From contig CM045763.1 in NCBI GenBank assembly GCA_025200525.1, positions 159,408,246 to 159,472,245 of the forward strand: DNA of 64,000 nt, given 5' to 3'. A model generated the notes under the pieces. It searched no databases. It was not told the DNA's origin and worked only from the letters and a program-made list of their open reading frames with translations. Made by a program: the position numbers and the translations under genes. This stretch comes from Camellia lanceoleosa. Its lineage: Eukaryota > Streptophyta > Magnoliopsida > Ericales > Theaceae. This document shows positions 32,398 through 44,500 of this stretch, in pieces. Every line of letters begins with the position of its first letter. Position 1 is the first letter of the stretch.

Positions 32398-32781
32398 GAA
32401 TTGAATTTTGTGATTGAAAAGCCATTATACCGTACAGACCTTAGCCATACACATGGGCGTCTATCTTTGCCGTTATGCCAAATCGATAATGGATTCCTCA
32501 CGCAAGAAGAGAAGGACTTGCTCAACACAAGAACTGGAAATCATAAGACACCTATTAAAGCCAAATTAATTGAACCGTCGGGCCACGATTCTGATATATG
32601 CCTTAAGAAGTGGGACATACCTAAAAAATCAAACAAAGTAAGTACAACTTACAATCTTACAACAAGTTGGAATCGTGTTGTGAAGAACAATAGGCTGTGC
32701 GAAGGAATGATTGTACAACTTTGGTCATTTCGGGTGGGTTCAAAATTGTGGTTCGCTCTTGTTAAACTGAAGAGGAATTAG
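32398..32781 (+). pseudogene. B3 (DUF313-type) protein gene, 3' part
   Basis: Directly after the target duplication the B3 domain resumes in phase: ELNFVIEKPLYRTDL, GRLSLPLCQID, FLTQEEKDLL, LKKWDI, SWNRVVKNNRLCEGM, VQLWSFRVGSKLWFALV, then stop TAG at 32779-32781. Together with 16664-16837 it would make one continuous B3 domain if the element and one GTACT were absent. No further break is seen in this half, so this part was intact when the element arrived. It now lacks its own start and promoter. Confidence 0.85.
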
Positions 32782-33428
32782 GCCAAAACACATCATAGGT
32801 GTAGTTGCTCAAGTGAATATGGAAGTTATTAATCAATTGAGATTATTTGTTATTTTTTGTAATTTTTATACATAAAAAATATTTTAATATAGTTATTCAA
32901 CTAGGCATATTTTTCTTATTTTATATATAGTTATTGAATGCTGTTATATAAGTAATTTGTCAACATGTTAACTGCCGAAAGTTTTGATTATGATCTGATG
33001 CTGTTATTAATCAATTGAAATTATTTGTTATTCTTTTAAATGTACAAGTCAATTACTTCAATTATTGTCCAAAGCCATCAACTTAATCTTCTTGTTGTTT
33101 GATAATTGCTAAATTATAAACACGATTAACAGCATGCATGATCCCTAAAACTGCAAGTATTTTCTGACTTCAATCATTCAGAAACAACAGCCCAAACAAT
33201 GAAACAGTGATACAACATGATACAATAAAAAGAAAAAGATAAATTCATTCCAACACAAGGACAATAACAGGGGAAAAACAAAAGAAGTTGCTTGGTTAGG
33301 TTTGGCTGTTTGAGAGGTGATTACATTTTATTAAGAGGAACAGAGAACCACCAAAGAATCAAAGCACACAGAAGCAGAAAAAGTGGAATGAGGTGAATAA
33401 CATTCTCCCCTCTAGACTTCTTCTTCTG
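32782..33428. other. Downstream intergenic DNA
   Basis: 3' flank of the B3 gene: T/A-rich, with a short repeat of AATCAATTGAGATTATTTGTTA (near 32835 and 33007, differing at single bases). No gene recognised. Confidence 0.5.
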
Positions 33429-33605
33429 CTACTGCTGCTGAGAAGGAGAAGGGACTTCCTTCTTGTTGCCATCCGAAATCCGATGATCAGACACGGGCTG
33501 CAGCAGGTCATCGTCATCAGTAGCTGGAGATTTCACAGCCGGTGACAAGTTGACCAAAAATTCATCAGAGAATCGACTAGTGCTTGATGTTCTGTACATT
33601 CTTCT
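33429..33605 (-). CDS. Possible terminal exon of an unidentified gene
   Basis: On the minus strand an acceptor (TTCTGCTCCTAG at 33606) is followed by 58 in-frame codons ending at TAG 33429-33431. They include MYRTSSTSRFSDEFLVN, an acidic TDDDD stretch and PSPSQQQ. Composition and splice context are gene-like, and no homology comes to mind. Upstream exons were not found, and the zinc-finger gene further upstream on this strand already has its own stop at 34703. It could be a relic or chance. Confidence 0.3.
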   Translation of the reverse strand, partial: RRMYRTSSTSRFSDEFLVNLSPAVKSPATDDDDLLQPVSDHRISDGNKKEVPSPSQQQ

Positions 33606-34273
33606 CTAGGAGCAGAAAAGGTCAGAAGAAAACAATGGGGCATAAAATTTGGAAGTTGAAGAGAGGATGAAATTGAAAGGGCAGTGAATTTATCAAGAAA
33701 CAATGGCCATAAAAAGTAAATAAATAATTTTTTTTTATAAAAAGAGTTACATAGAGGGAGCTTCAATCTAATTACATATGCATGTGATGGATCCAAAAAT
33801 AAAGGGTGAAATATATATAATAGTTTAAAGCATGGTGAACACCAATGATGCATTGAAATGGCCACACAGCTCATAGATACATTAATTGTAAAGCACACAC
33901 TGACTCATTCTAACAACCCGAATACAGATCTGGATTCAAATTACCTCATATCAGATTTTTCATAATCTAATCGGATATTTAAATTATTTTATAATCCAAT
34001 TAGATTCGGATTATGCCAAACCGCTGATAGGCCTAAGAGTAATTAGCCAATTTGAATATTTGTGAGAAGTGTACTGGCACTCCATTGGACTTATTTTAAC
34101 ATAATAATGGTGTCCTAATATATTTCATGTGTTTCAACGATGAAGACATGTGTCCCCCAACGCAAGTGTGTAAAGCATGTCTTAGAAGTGTCCTATGCTT
34201 CTTAGGTTGCAACCTTTAACTACAAAGTGGAAGAGGGCCCTTTAGCAGTGGATCCTTAACCTTCCCTTGTTCA
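33606..34273. other. Intergenic, no gene recognised
   Basis: AT-rich sequence. A stretch near 33950-34030 repeats CGGAT/ATCCG words in both orientations and could be a fragment of a DNA transposon. Confidence 0.4.
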
Positions 34274-34415
34274 ACTGGGCATGAGGGCTACAATGAGATC
34301 AAATCTATCATTCTTAGTTCTAGTTTGGAGAACCTTAACGGCTTTGATGAAACTGGGCATGAGGGCTACAATGAGATCAAATCTGTCATTCTTAGTTCTA
34401 GTTTGGAGAACCTCA
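34274..34415. repeat. 78-bp tandem duplication
   Basis: ACTGGGCATGAGGGCTACAA starts at 34274 and again at 34352, and the copies match almost perfectly over their shared length. The 78-bp period (26 codons) keeps an open frame on the plus strand (GHEGYNEIKS repeated), but the surrounding frame has no start of quality and no known domain. Confidence 0.85.
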
Positions 34416-34702
34416 CCACAATTATCACCAAATCCAAAATTTCCAACTGTTCACAAACACAAATTTTCTTGTGCTTCAGTTCTTCGATTGCCACAAAAAA
34501 CCCATAAAAAACCATAAAAAAATAGTAGCATCTGATTGCCATAAAAAACCCATAAATTCGGATTAAATCAACTGATGGAAGCTGCTTTCTTTCATTGCCA
34601 TCAATGTGTATATATATATATTGGGAGGTGTAATTAGCAAATTAGTGATCAACCTAATCTTTGGTGGGACTCAACTGCCTCTATAAGTTTTGATTATAAT
34701 AA

Positions 34703-35299
34703 CTAAATCTGATTTTTATCTAGCATGTTTTTTATAGCTATGACACCGCCACCATTTTTTTGCAACAAAGTTATGTGCTCCTTTCCCATTTGATGGGCGG
34801 TCATCAACACTTCGCTTGCGGTCCCAACTCTACACATTGTGCACCAGAATTTGAAATTAGACTCCAAATTTGTCTGCATTTCACTCTCTTCGGCACCACC
34901 ATTTATCTTCTCCAAGTTTGCTTTTTGCTGCACTCCATTATACACATTGTCCATATCATTCATTTTTTCATGATTTCCATCCCGGTGCCCGTCTAGGTTT
35001 GGCTTCATATGGCCACTTGGGACAGGCACACGCACAGCCAACTGATTTGAATTGTTGACATTATTGTTCACTTTTGTACTGCTTTCCCGTAATGCCCTCT
35101 CCTTTGCCTTGTGCTTCTTTCCCTTCAGATGTTCCTGCAGATGCCACTCACATGTGACAGTGACATGACAAAGAGCACAGCTCCACTCTTTTTGTATTTC
35201 TTTGCCCACATTCACAGAGGGAGTACCATCGCCACATTTAGCTACTGATGCTTCAAATTTGCGCTTTATCCCAGCAACACTTGAGTCTGTAAGCTTAAC
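34703..35299 (-). CDS. C2H2 (U1-type) zinc-finger protein, exon 3
   Basis: 199 codons from an acceptor (TTTTGATGCAG ending at 35300) to TAG 34703-34705. Two U1/matrin-like C2H2 fingers are visible: WSCALCHVTVTC...HLQEHLKGKKHK and FWCTMCRVGTAS...TAHQMGKEHI, each C-x2-C then H-x5-H. Fingers of this type bind double-stranded RNA or RNA-protein complexes in other proteins; the role here is unknown. Exon 3 joins in phase 0 to exon 2 at 48069-48568. The total model is 97+500+597 nt, 397 residues, with no internal stop. The gene looks intact apart from its enlarged introns. Confidence 0.8.
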   Translation of the reverse strand, partial: VKLTDSSVAGIKRKFEASVAKCGDGTPSVNVGKEIQKEWSCALCHVTVTCEWHLQEHLKGKKHKAKERALRESSTKVNNNVNNSNQLAVRVPVPSGHMKPNLDGHRDGNHEKMNDMDNVYNGVQQKANLEKINGGAEESEMQTNLESNFKFWCTMCRVGTASEVLMTAHQMGKEHITLLQKNGGGVIAIKNMLDKNQI

Positions 35300-36620
35300 C
35301 TGCATCAAAATAATAACAGATAATAATGAAACGAAACAACAATGATAATGATGATGAAGAAACTCTAATGATAAGAATAATGATGCTAGGAGCATGGAGG
35401 AATGGAAGATAACTGAGGGAAAGCCATTAGAAAAATAAATCCTACCACAGTTGTTACTTGCCACAACTAAAAAGGCCATAAATCCAAACACAGATATTTA
35501 TCTAACTGAGTCAGCTACAAATCAACATAAATCCAACTACAAAAGCATCAAACATAGATGAGGATGTACACATTGATTTTTTCAATCTGGTCAATCTAGT
35601 AAGCAAAAATGTAAAAAAAATAAAATGATTTCAATATGAAAGTCAATGCAACGGATTAAAAGAAAACAGAGATTTTGCAACGGATTAATGCAACGGATTA
35701 AGATTCTAGAAGTCAAGAAGTGACAGAAATTTTTCATTCCAAAAAATTAAAAGAAAAAAGAAAAATGATACAACGGATTTCCTTACTAGATAACAGAGAG
35801 TTTAATGCAAAAGGAGAAACGGAGTTCCTTCTCACATTATTGTGAAATGTACAATCAACCAAATCCAAGCATATATTTTTAGTTGAATAAATAATCAACT
35901 TGACTTAAAAATAGAAAAGGGAAGACTCTGTTTCTATCAGCACAAAACAAATAAAACCCCAGCTAGCAGAGTGATTATAAGGTTTTTGGTAAAAAAAACA
36001 ACTCCCAAACCCCTGAAACATAAAACAAATACATATAAAAATAAAAACATTCAAACAAACTCAGCAAGCTCAACCAAATTTTCTTTAACACCTCTGATAC
36101 CCTTCAACCTGACTCCATGTTCCACCTTCTCAAATTCAACATGAGCTCAACGAGCTGAAAAATACAAGAAGATGTCAGCCTATTGCCCCCTTTTCAACTT
36201 TCAAATCTTCACCTTCCTTACTGTATCAATGCTCCTCACAAATCATTAACCAAGTACTAAGAGATAAGAACATATGTTGTTACCTAAAAAGCCTCCCCTA
36301 CTTTAACAAGGGTGGCTTTAAAAAGAACCCAATTGATGTAAGCAAGCATAAATAAATTCGAGGGAGTTAAAGAGTTCAAAATTGATTACATAATACAACA
36401 TTACTATAAGAATTTTTTTTTATGAAAAAAAAAAAATGGGAAAGAAATATCTGAAAAGGGCATTTCAAGGACTAATTAGAAAAGTATTTTTATGTGTAGC
36501 TCGAAAATTACATCCTTTGATGGAACTATGCTACACAGCCATTGGGCCTTCCCATTTCGCGTTACAATTACCAAAATTTTCAAGTCTCTATATCAGAGTG
36601 TAGTCATTTAGATGCCCTCT
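35300..36620 (-). other. Intron 2 of the zinc-finger gene, 3' portion
   Basis: AT-rich intron sequence between exon 3 and retrotransposon 2, ending in the target duplication CCTCT at 36616-36620. CAACGGATTA words recur near 35650-35700. Nothing else was recognised. Confidence 0.6.
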
Positions 36621-37186
36621 TGTGTGGGTGGTTTTCTGATCACACTGCCCTCCTTAGTGATTCAGCTGTAGACCACAAGCAGGATAGATGGCACCCTGTA
36701 ACCCTGCACAGAAAGAAACGGCTCCGGCGGTGGTTCTTCCACCCGGGGGCTCTCCGACGAACAAGTTAGTCCCAATATCTCTCAAAGATAATTCAAGTTC
36801 TCAAAGTACTGCTCAAGACTACAAATTGCGTACCTTAGACCCGCCGGGGGTGCCCCTCTTTTATAGTTTACTCAGTCCCAGTTCAACTAGAAGTCTCTAT
36901 CCGTAGGACTCTCATTCTGTGCTTACTCATAACTCTTCAAGAGATAGGGATAAACTCTACAGGAGTTCTATCCTTATCTGTTCTGAAGTCTTTCTTCATT
37001 CTAGGACTCTTGTCCTTTATCCGTTTACTTCAGACTCTGATATCTTCGGAGATAACCTCGGCAACACCGAGATAACCTCGGCAACTCCGAGATCACCTCG
37101 GAACAACTACCAGGACACGTGGCACCTCGGCTGACACGTCGGCGTCACCTTGCCACGTGTTGGTACTCTGAAAATACATCCCCACA
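36621..37186 (-). repeat. 3' LTR of retrotransposon 2
   Basis: Minus-strand reading starts TGTGGGGATGTATTTTC and ends CACCCACACA. It contains ACACGTGGCA and CCACGTGTCC G-boxes and repeated CCGAGGTTATCTCGG words. A TATAAAA box lies at 36859-36865. Confidence 0.93.
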
Positions 37187-38177
37187 ACTGCCCCCTAGGT
37201 TCTATTACCTCGGCATTCTGAGGTGATGGAACCTATACTGCTTTTTCTTCCATTACGTCGGCGTAAGGACTTGTTTAGCCGAGATCATTCACTTTAGGCC
37301 GAAGTGCCTTCATCAGAGAACAAGAATTCAAGTGAACTCTCCCACGCGCATGAGCTGTCATGCATCATTCCTCAACCGTTTTGCTGACGCGTTTTACCCT
37401 TATTGGTCCATGCTGGTGACGCTACCAGAAGTCTTTTTTTCTTCGCTTCTGCCGTCGACGCTGCGTTTCTAGGCGCATTTAAACGTTATCGCTTGGCGCT
37501 TTCCCTTTTGGACAAAAACGTTTGCCTTTCTCTTCTTCGCTTCACTTTTGCATTTGAATATTTGCACTCTCTCTCTCTAAAAGCTCTCGCTCTGAAATCC
37601 TCCATTGCTAAAGTTCCAAGCTCTGCGACTGACCTCTTTCCGCCATTCTCAAGAAGCTTTCGCTACTGTTCCATCTATCATCTGTCCTCGGCGAATCTCA
37701 TTCCGGCGTTACTTTTTCTGGTAAGCCACTATTCTCTTTGTTTTCGATTTACTGAAGTTCTTCCATCTTCTTGCTGCCATTATTGCTTTGTTCAATCATA
37801 TATCTGAATGCATTTCTGTTATGATTGTGCCTCTGCCCCTGTCTTTAACGTCTATATTATTTGCCATTTTTACGCATTCTTGTCTCTGTTCTTGACCTTT
37901 TACTGCCTGTGTTCTTTATACCTCTGAGAATCATGCCTCTGTTCTTGATTCTGAAACTTCGCTTTTGTTTTATGCTTTTTGTATGTTTTCCAGATCTGTG
38001 ACCTCAATCTTCGTCTTTCATAGATTTAGGTCTGGGATTTGTTCGTAGAACCTTCAATCTTTAGGAAAAATTGAAACAAACCTCTCCTGTAATTACCCAG
38101 ACTTGTAGCCGAGGTTCTTATAACCCTTCTAAAACAATTTTCTTCTGAAACCATCCCTTTGTATTTGAGCCGACGTC
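37187..38177 (+). promoter_or_regulatory. Polypurine tract, then promoter, leader and 5'-UTR intron of the antisense gene
   Basis: At 37187-37198 the minus strand reads CTAGGGGGCAGT, the polypurine tract of the element. On the plus strand a CT-rich leader (CTCTCTCTCTCTAAAAGC near 37567) is followed by an intron, 37721-37993 (CTG|GTAAGCC ... TTTTCCAG). The same leader and intron are conserved in retrotransposon 3 (donor 50019). No firm TATA box is seen; pyrimidine patches are common in TATA-poor plant promoters. Confidence 0.6.
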
Positions 38178-40566
38178 ATGGGCATGTGGAGGAATAGAGT
38201 GAATACCCCAACCAAGCTAGAATACTTTAGGCAAGAGTTTTCCATCCCCGCCGACGTCCACCTGAGACTGGCGGGGGATGATGACTCTATCATGCCCACA
38301 GATAATACCATGCCTTTCCCAATTGTTGCTTTTGCTACGTGTGGACTTCGGCTCCCACTAAATCCCCTGTTTCGCGAACTTCTTCACTTCTATAAGTTGA
38401 ACCCTATGCAACTTGCCATTAACTCGTATCGAGTGATAAATGGCATCATAGCCTTGGCTAGGCAGGAAAATGTTAGGATCACCCTCGCCGACGTCCAATA
38501 CTGCTACACCATGTCCCCCTTAAACTTGAAGGAAAAGGGCTTCATTTATTACCTTAAGCCGAGGTCCACCGAGTTCAAAATTATTGCCAATCTTCCTGAC
38601 TCTAACAAGGGGGCTGGAGACGATTATCTCATCGCTTCGGGAAACTGGGAATTTGGTCCAGATGAAGAAGTCCATCTCTTCCCTCTCCCCCGAACAGTAA
38701 GAGAGGGAAAGGGTAAGAGCCCTGTGTTACTTACTTGTTTTCTTCTCTAGTCCTCAACACTTAGTCTTTTTCTAATGTCGGTTTCCTTGTTTTGCAGATC
38801 TTCGTCAGCCACCGAAAGGCTTTCGCCAATCCTACCATCCAGGCCAAGGTTTAAAGAAGCTTCTAGACCTTCCCCTCCCCAAGCGCAAAGCTCCAGTGGT
38901 GCTGAATTTCATTCCGACTTATCGATCAACTCTGCCCAACGTTACAAGGTAGAAGAAAAAGAGCCGTTCTTCCCCAACCGCAACAACTCAAGGTGCTTCT
39001 TCATCAAGAACTGACCAAGGTTCTACTTCTGACACAGCCGATCTTCCATCAACATCGGCCCAATATTTAACCCCAATTCCAGAGAGAAAACGCCGGCGTC
39101 GCCTTGTCAAAACAGCCGAAATGGTGCGACCAAAGCCCGTTGTTGAAGATCTCCTTGCCGACGTTCCAACCGACGTTGACGCTGTACCAGCTCAACCATT
39201 GCCACCACCAAAACCCAAAAGAGTAAAGAAGGCCCAGCCGAAGTCCAAGGCTACTGAGGTTGAGGCTGATGCTGAGGATGAGCTTCCCCTCTCCCAACGG
39301 GTTGTGGGTAAGAAGTCTGCTTCTACCCCTGCCAAAAGACCTGCCGAGGCTCAACCTTCACATCAGACCCAGTCCAAGAAGCCGAGGTCCTCGTCTGCGA
39401 CGACCTCGGGCTCCAAAGGTCCTAAGGTTCCCTGGGAGCCTAAAATTACTCTAAAAAACAGGCCCGTTTATGCAGATGAGAGTGCCGACGACGTTAACGT
39501 CGGCGTGGCACTGAGCACTGCAGTTCTCCTTGAAGGCGATCTTGAGCGCAACGCCAAGATGAGTGAGTTTGGGAATTTTGCCCTTATGCTGCAACATTCC
39601 GTCCAAGTAAGTCCTTGAATTTTACAACTTGTCTTCCTGCCACTTTCGTCATACTTGTAAAGTTTTGCAATATTCTGTAATAACTTTTGCCTTGTGTTCT
39701 TTCAGGCCATTCAACATGCTCATTCCTTTTCTATTCAAGCTTTTGAAACAAGGGAGCAGTTGGCCGAGGTGAAGAGGCAGTGCGCTGCTCTTCAAAAACA
39801 AAATACTCGTCTTCAAAATAAAATGAAGACCCTAGAAGATCAAGCTGAGTCTGCAACTCAGGCTAAGCAAGAAGCTGACGAGAAGGCCGAGGCTGCTGAA
39901 GCTATCAAAAACGTTGCCGAGGCAGAAAAGAAAGAAGCTGAGGCGAAGGCTGCCCAAGCCGAGAAAGAGCTGGAGGAGGCCCTGGCCACAAAGAGCGCCG
40001 AGATAACGGAGGCCGACGAAAAGGCTTATGCCCAAGGCATGGCTGATGTAGCTAAGGATTATAAGTTACAAGTTAAGGAGGCATGCAACAGGGGTTTTAC
40101 CCTTGGTTGGATGTCCTTAGCCAAGAAACTTGATCTTCCTGCTGACTCGCCATGGCGCAAGGCCAATGCTCTCCCTTTGCCATTTCCTCCTCCTCCTCCA
40201 AGTCAAACTGAGGAAGAAGCTGAGTCTGAATCCGAGGCCGGAGAGGAAGATGATGACAACAATAAGGCCCTCCTAAGGAGGCCCAAGGATGCCAGAGAAA
40301 CCAAGTCTCCTCTTGAGGGTGAAGAAGTCCTGGACTTAACTCAGGACGAGGAGATTGAAAAAGTACCCAAGGAAGCTGATATTGGGAAGCTTTCCTCTGA
40401 CTTGCTTTTGGCTGAAAGAAGTGTGGAAAAGAGCCTGGCTGAGATCGATGCCGAGATTGCGGCAGACAAGGAGGCCGAGGTTGTTGTAGAAAAGGAGGCT
40501 GAGGTTGTTCTTCAAGAGCCCTCCGAGGTCCCAGCCCAACCATCTGTTAATGCTGAAGAAACCTGA
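38178..40566 (+). CDS. Antisense accessory gene of retrotransposon 2 (three coding exons)
   Basis: Exons 38178-38712, 38798-39606 and 39706-40566 join in phase (735 codons). Introns start GTAAGAG and GTAAGTC and end TTTGCAG and TTTCAG. Exon 1 carries a domain resembling the Pfam 'putative gypsy type transposon' family: CGLRLPLNPLFRELLHFYKL, NSYRVINGIIALARQ and EKGFIYYLKPRS. Exon 2 is Lys/Pro-rich (PKPKRVKKAQPKSKA). Exon 3 is a coiled coil of about 100 residues, then an acidic tail. One in-frame TAG at 38950-38952 interrupts exon 2; retrotransposon 3 has lysine codons there. The function is unknown, and a nuclear or chromatin role is guesswork. It converges on the integrase end across a minisatellite. 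Confidence 0.8.
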
Positions 40567-40904
40567 ACGTCTTTTCTCTTTCTTTTTTATTGTACTTACT
40601 TTCTTTTGCTTCCTGGACAATGCAAGCTTTCTTTTTATGGCCGATGTGCCTCTCTTTGTTACTTGTGAACAATTGACTTTTGCTAGGCCACAGTGCCTTC
40701 CTTATATACAACTGCAGTTGTTTTCCTTTGAACGCTTGAGTCTTTAACTTCTTTTGATTGCTTCTGCAAGGTTCTATACTTAGAATGTTTTGTATGATTT
40801 CCATACTTCTTCTTTCTTTATGCAATCATCTCGGGGTTGAATACCTCGGGTAATCAAACCGTATACTATACCTCGGCTAGATTCTGACCTGCAAACTTTT
40901 CATA

Positions 40905-41375
40905 ATATTCAACAAGTGTTTACCATACTTGTAAATCGCAACAAATTTCAACAAGGGTTTAAACAATATACTTAGCTTAACTTTAACTTGTAAATTGCTA
41001 CAAATTTCAACAAGTAAAGATAAGGATTTTATCTCGGCTTAACTTTAACTTGTAAATTGCTACAAATTTCAACAAGTAAAGATAAGGAATTTCTCAGCTT
41101 AACAACTTGTAAATTGCTACAAATTTCAACAAGTGTTAAGGAATTTTCTCAGCTTAACAACTTGTAAATTGCTACAAATTTCAACAAGTGTTAAGGAATT
41201 TATCTCGGCTTAACTTTAACTTGTAAATTGCTACAAATTTCAACAAGTAAAGATAAGGAATTTCTCAGCTTAACAACTTGTAAATTGCTACAAATTTCAA
41301 CAAGTGTTAAGGAATTTACCTCGGCTTAACTTTAACTTGTAAATTGCTACAAATTTCAACAAGTAAAGATAAGGA
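40905..41375. repeat. Hairpin-forming minisatellite of retrotransposon 2
   Basis: Eight units of 55-60 bp each contain a 29-bp core beginning ACTTGTAAATTGCTACAAA and ending TTTCAACAAG. Within each core CTTGT pairs with ACAAG, and AAATTG with CAAATT, giving an imperfect hairpin. It lies between the convergent 3' ends of the accessory gene and pol. Confidence 0.9.
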
Positions 41376-41585
41376 ATTAATCTCGGCTTAACTTCGGCTA
41401 AGCATTACTGTCTTATCTCTGCCCCCAATGTGAACCTAAGTTCCACTTGGGTTCTCATTATTTGGAAGAAAAAACAAAAACAACACTATGCGTAGTTTCA
41501 TAAGTCCTGGAAAATCCGACTGAGATTTTATTGATTACAACGGCAAAAAATCAAACAACATCTAATGATAGAAAAACTTTAAATT

Positions 41586-44500
41586 TCAAGTGTTCCATGG
41601 CCTGAGCAATGCTTTGCCCTCATTATCTTCCAGCCGATATGCCCCATTCCCTAATACCGAAGTAATTCTGTAGGGTCCCTCCCAGTTTGGGCCAAGCTTG
41701 CCCTCTCTGGGATCCTTCTTATTGCCGACGACTTTCCTCAAGACAAGGTCGTTGACTTGAAAATTCCTTGGATTAACCCTCTTGTTGTAAGCTTTGGAAA
41801 GCTGTTGCTGGTATGCTGCCAGCTGGACTGTAGCTTTCTCTCTTCTTTCTTCTAGTAGATCCAGACCTCGGGCTAGGAGCACATCATTAGTCCCGTTTTC
41901 AACTCCCTGAGTTCTGATCCCTGGGATGCCGATCTCCAATGGAATGACTGCCTCTGTGCCATAAGTCATGGTGAAGTGGGATTCCCCTGTTGATCTTCTC
42001 GGCGTAGTGCGATATGCCCAGAGCACATTGGGCAATTCGTCTACCCACTTTCCTTTTGCTGCCTGCAGCCTCTTCTTTATCCTATCCAGAATTACTTTGT
42101 TCGATGCTTCTGCTTGCCCATTACTTTGGGGAAAACTTGGCGTTGAAAAGTAATTCTTTATCTTGAACTTTGCACAAAAATTCTTGATAAGTTTGCTGTC
42201 AAACTGTGTTCCGTTGTCAGCAATTATTGCTCTTGGAATCCCAAATCTGGTGATGATGTTTCTCCAGATGAAGTTCTTCACATCCACATCTCGGATCTTT
42301 GCAAGAGGCTCCGCTTCTATCCACTTTGTGAAGTAGTCTGTTGCTACCAGTAAGTACTTCCGCTGCCCAGTTGCTTAGGGCAATTGTCCAACGAGATCCA
42401 TGCCCCATTGGGCAAATGGCCAAGGGCTGGAAACTGGGTTCAGGTCGGCAGCTGGCTGATGTATCAAAGGTGCAAACCTCTGGCATTGCTCACATTTCTT
42501 CACATAGGCCTCGGCATCTTTTTGCATATAGGGCCACCAATACCCCTGGGTAATGGCCCTGTGAGCTAATGATCTGCCCCCGATGTGGCTTCCACAGACT
42601 CCTTCATGAATTTCAAATAAAAAATCTTCCACCCGAAGAGGGTGTACACACCTTAGAAGAGGTCCAGTGAAGGATCTTCTGTAAAGATGTCCTTCAGCAG
42701 TCAGGCTGAATCTTGCCGACTTCAATCTGACTTTGTGTGCCTCCTTGCGGTCTTCTGGTAGCTTCCCTTCCTTTAGGAATGCAACAATTGCATCCATCCA
42801 GCTTGGCCCCATGTCCACACACATTGCCTCCTGCTTTGTGTTCTGTGGTTCTATGCTCGGGCCCGACATGTAGTCAATCATAATTGTCCTTGTTTTTCCT
42901 ATCTGCATTGAACTCGCCAAGTTGGCCAACGCATCGGCGTGGCTGTTATCATCTCGGCTTACTTGCAGCAGTCGGCAGTTCTGAAACAAGGCTGCTATTC
43001 TGATGACCTCTTTTGCGTATGCCGACATCCTTTCGTCTCTGGCTGCAAACTCTCCCGTAGTCTGATTCACTATGAGTTGTGAATCACTAAAGATTATTAC
43101 CTCATTTGCTTCTGCTACTACTGCCAGCTTCAGTCCAGCAATCAATGCTTCATACTCCGCCTCATTGTTCGAGGCTTTGAACCCCAGTCGAATGGACTGA
43201 TCCAATATCTCTTCGTCTGGAGATATCATCACTACTCCTGCCCCTGCCCCCTGCCAGTTTGAGCTCCCATCAACAAAAAGTTGAAAGGAGTCGCCGATGT
43301 AAATGCTGCAGGGTCTGAGTCTTTCCTTCCTTGGCTCTTTAGCCCTTGGCTAGACTTCTCCTTCCTTGTTTGGACATCGTTCATCTCGGCTCAACGGAGC
43401 CTGATGTTCGATGTGTTCTGGCGAGAACTCGGCCATGAAGTCGGCCAAGACTTGGCCCTTAATTGCTGTCCTCGGTCTGAACTCCAGGTCATATTGGCCC
43501 AAGGCTACGGCCCATCTGGCTATTCTTCCAGTTAGATCTCCTTGTTGCAACAAGGACTTCAGTGGGTGCTCTATCAGTACTACAATCTTGTGAGCCTGAA
43601 AGTAATGGTTTAGCTTCTTTGAAGCCATTACCAAGGCCAGCATTAATTTCTCCAGTGGTAAATACCTTGTTTCTGCATCGGCCAAGGTTTTACTTACGTA
43701 GTAAACAGTCTTCTGTTCTCCCTTCTCTTCTCGTACTATCACAGCACTTACTGCGTGCTCCGAAACCGCTAAGTACAAAAACAAATCCTCCCCAGGTTCA
43801 GGTGTTAAGAGGATTGGTGCCGTGGTAAGATACTTCTTTAGGTCGGCCAAAGCTGCCTCACATTCCTCTGTCCATAGAAAATCCGTGGCCTTTTTCACCA
43901 GATTGAAAAAGGGCTTACATTTGTCCGAACTTCGGCTTATGAACCTGTTTAGGGCTGCGGCCCTTCCAGTAAGCATTTGAACCTGTTTCGCCTACGTTGG
44001 ACTCTGCAATTCCTGGGTGGCCTTGATCTGATCTGGGCTGGCTTCAATGCCCCTTCGAGTCACTAGATATCCCACAAACTTGCCGGATCCGACTCCAAAA
44101 GCGCACTTCGATGCGTTGAGTCGGAGCCGATATGTTTTGAGTACGTCAAAGACCTCTTCTAAGTCAGCAAGATGATCCTTTGGCTCCTTGGTCTTCACGA
44201 CCATGTCATCAATGTAGACTTTCACTGTTCGGCCGATCAAGTGTTTGAACATCTTGGTTACCAGCCTTTGGTAAGTTGCTCTTGCGTTTTTCAGCCCAAA
44301 AGGCATAACTCTGTAACAATACAGACCTTTTGGGGTGATAAACGCTGTCTTCTCTTCATCCGGGGGGTACATGGCTATTTGGTGATACCCCCTATAGGCA
44401 TCCAAGAAGCTCATCCTTCCATGTCCCGACGTAGCGTCCACCAACTGGTCGATCTTTGGTAGAGGAAAGCTGTCTTTGGGACAAGCTTTGTTCAAGTTTG

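Noticed and set aside
40905..41375. Regularly spaced repeats resembling a CRISPR array
   Set aside because: Eukaryotic context inside a retrotransposon, spacers are themselves repeated, and units are degenerate; it is a minisatellite.
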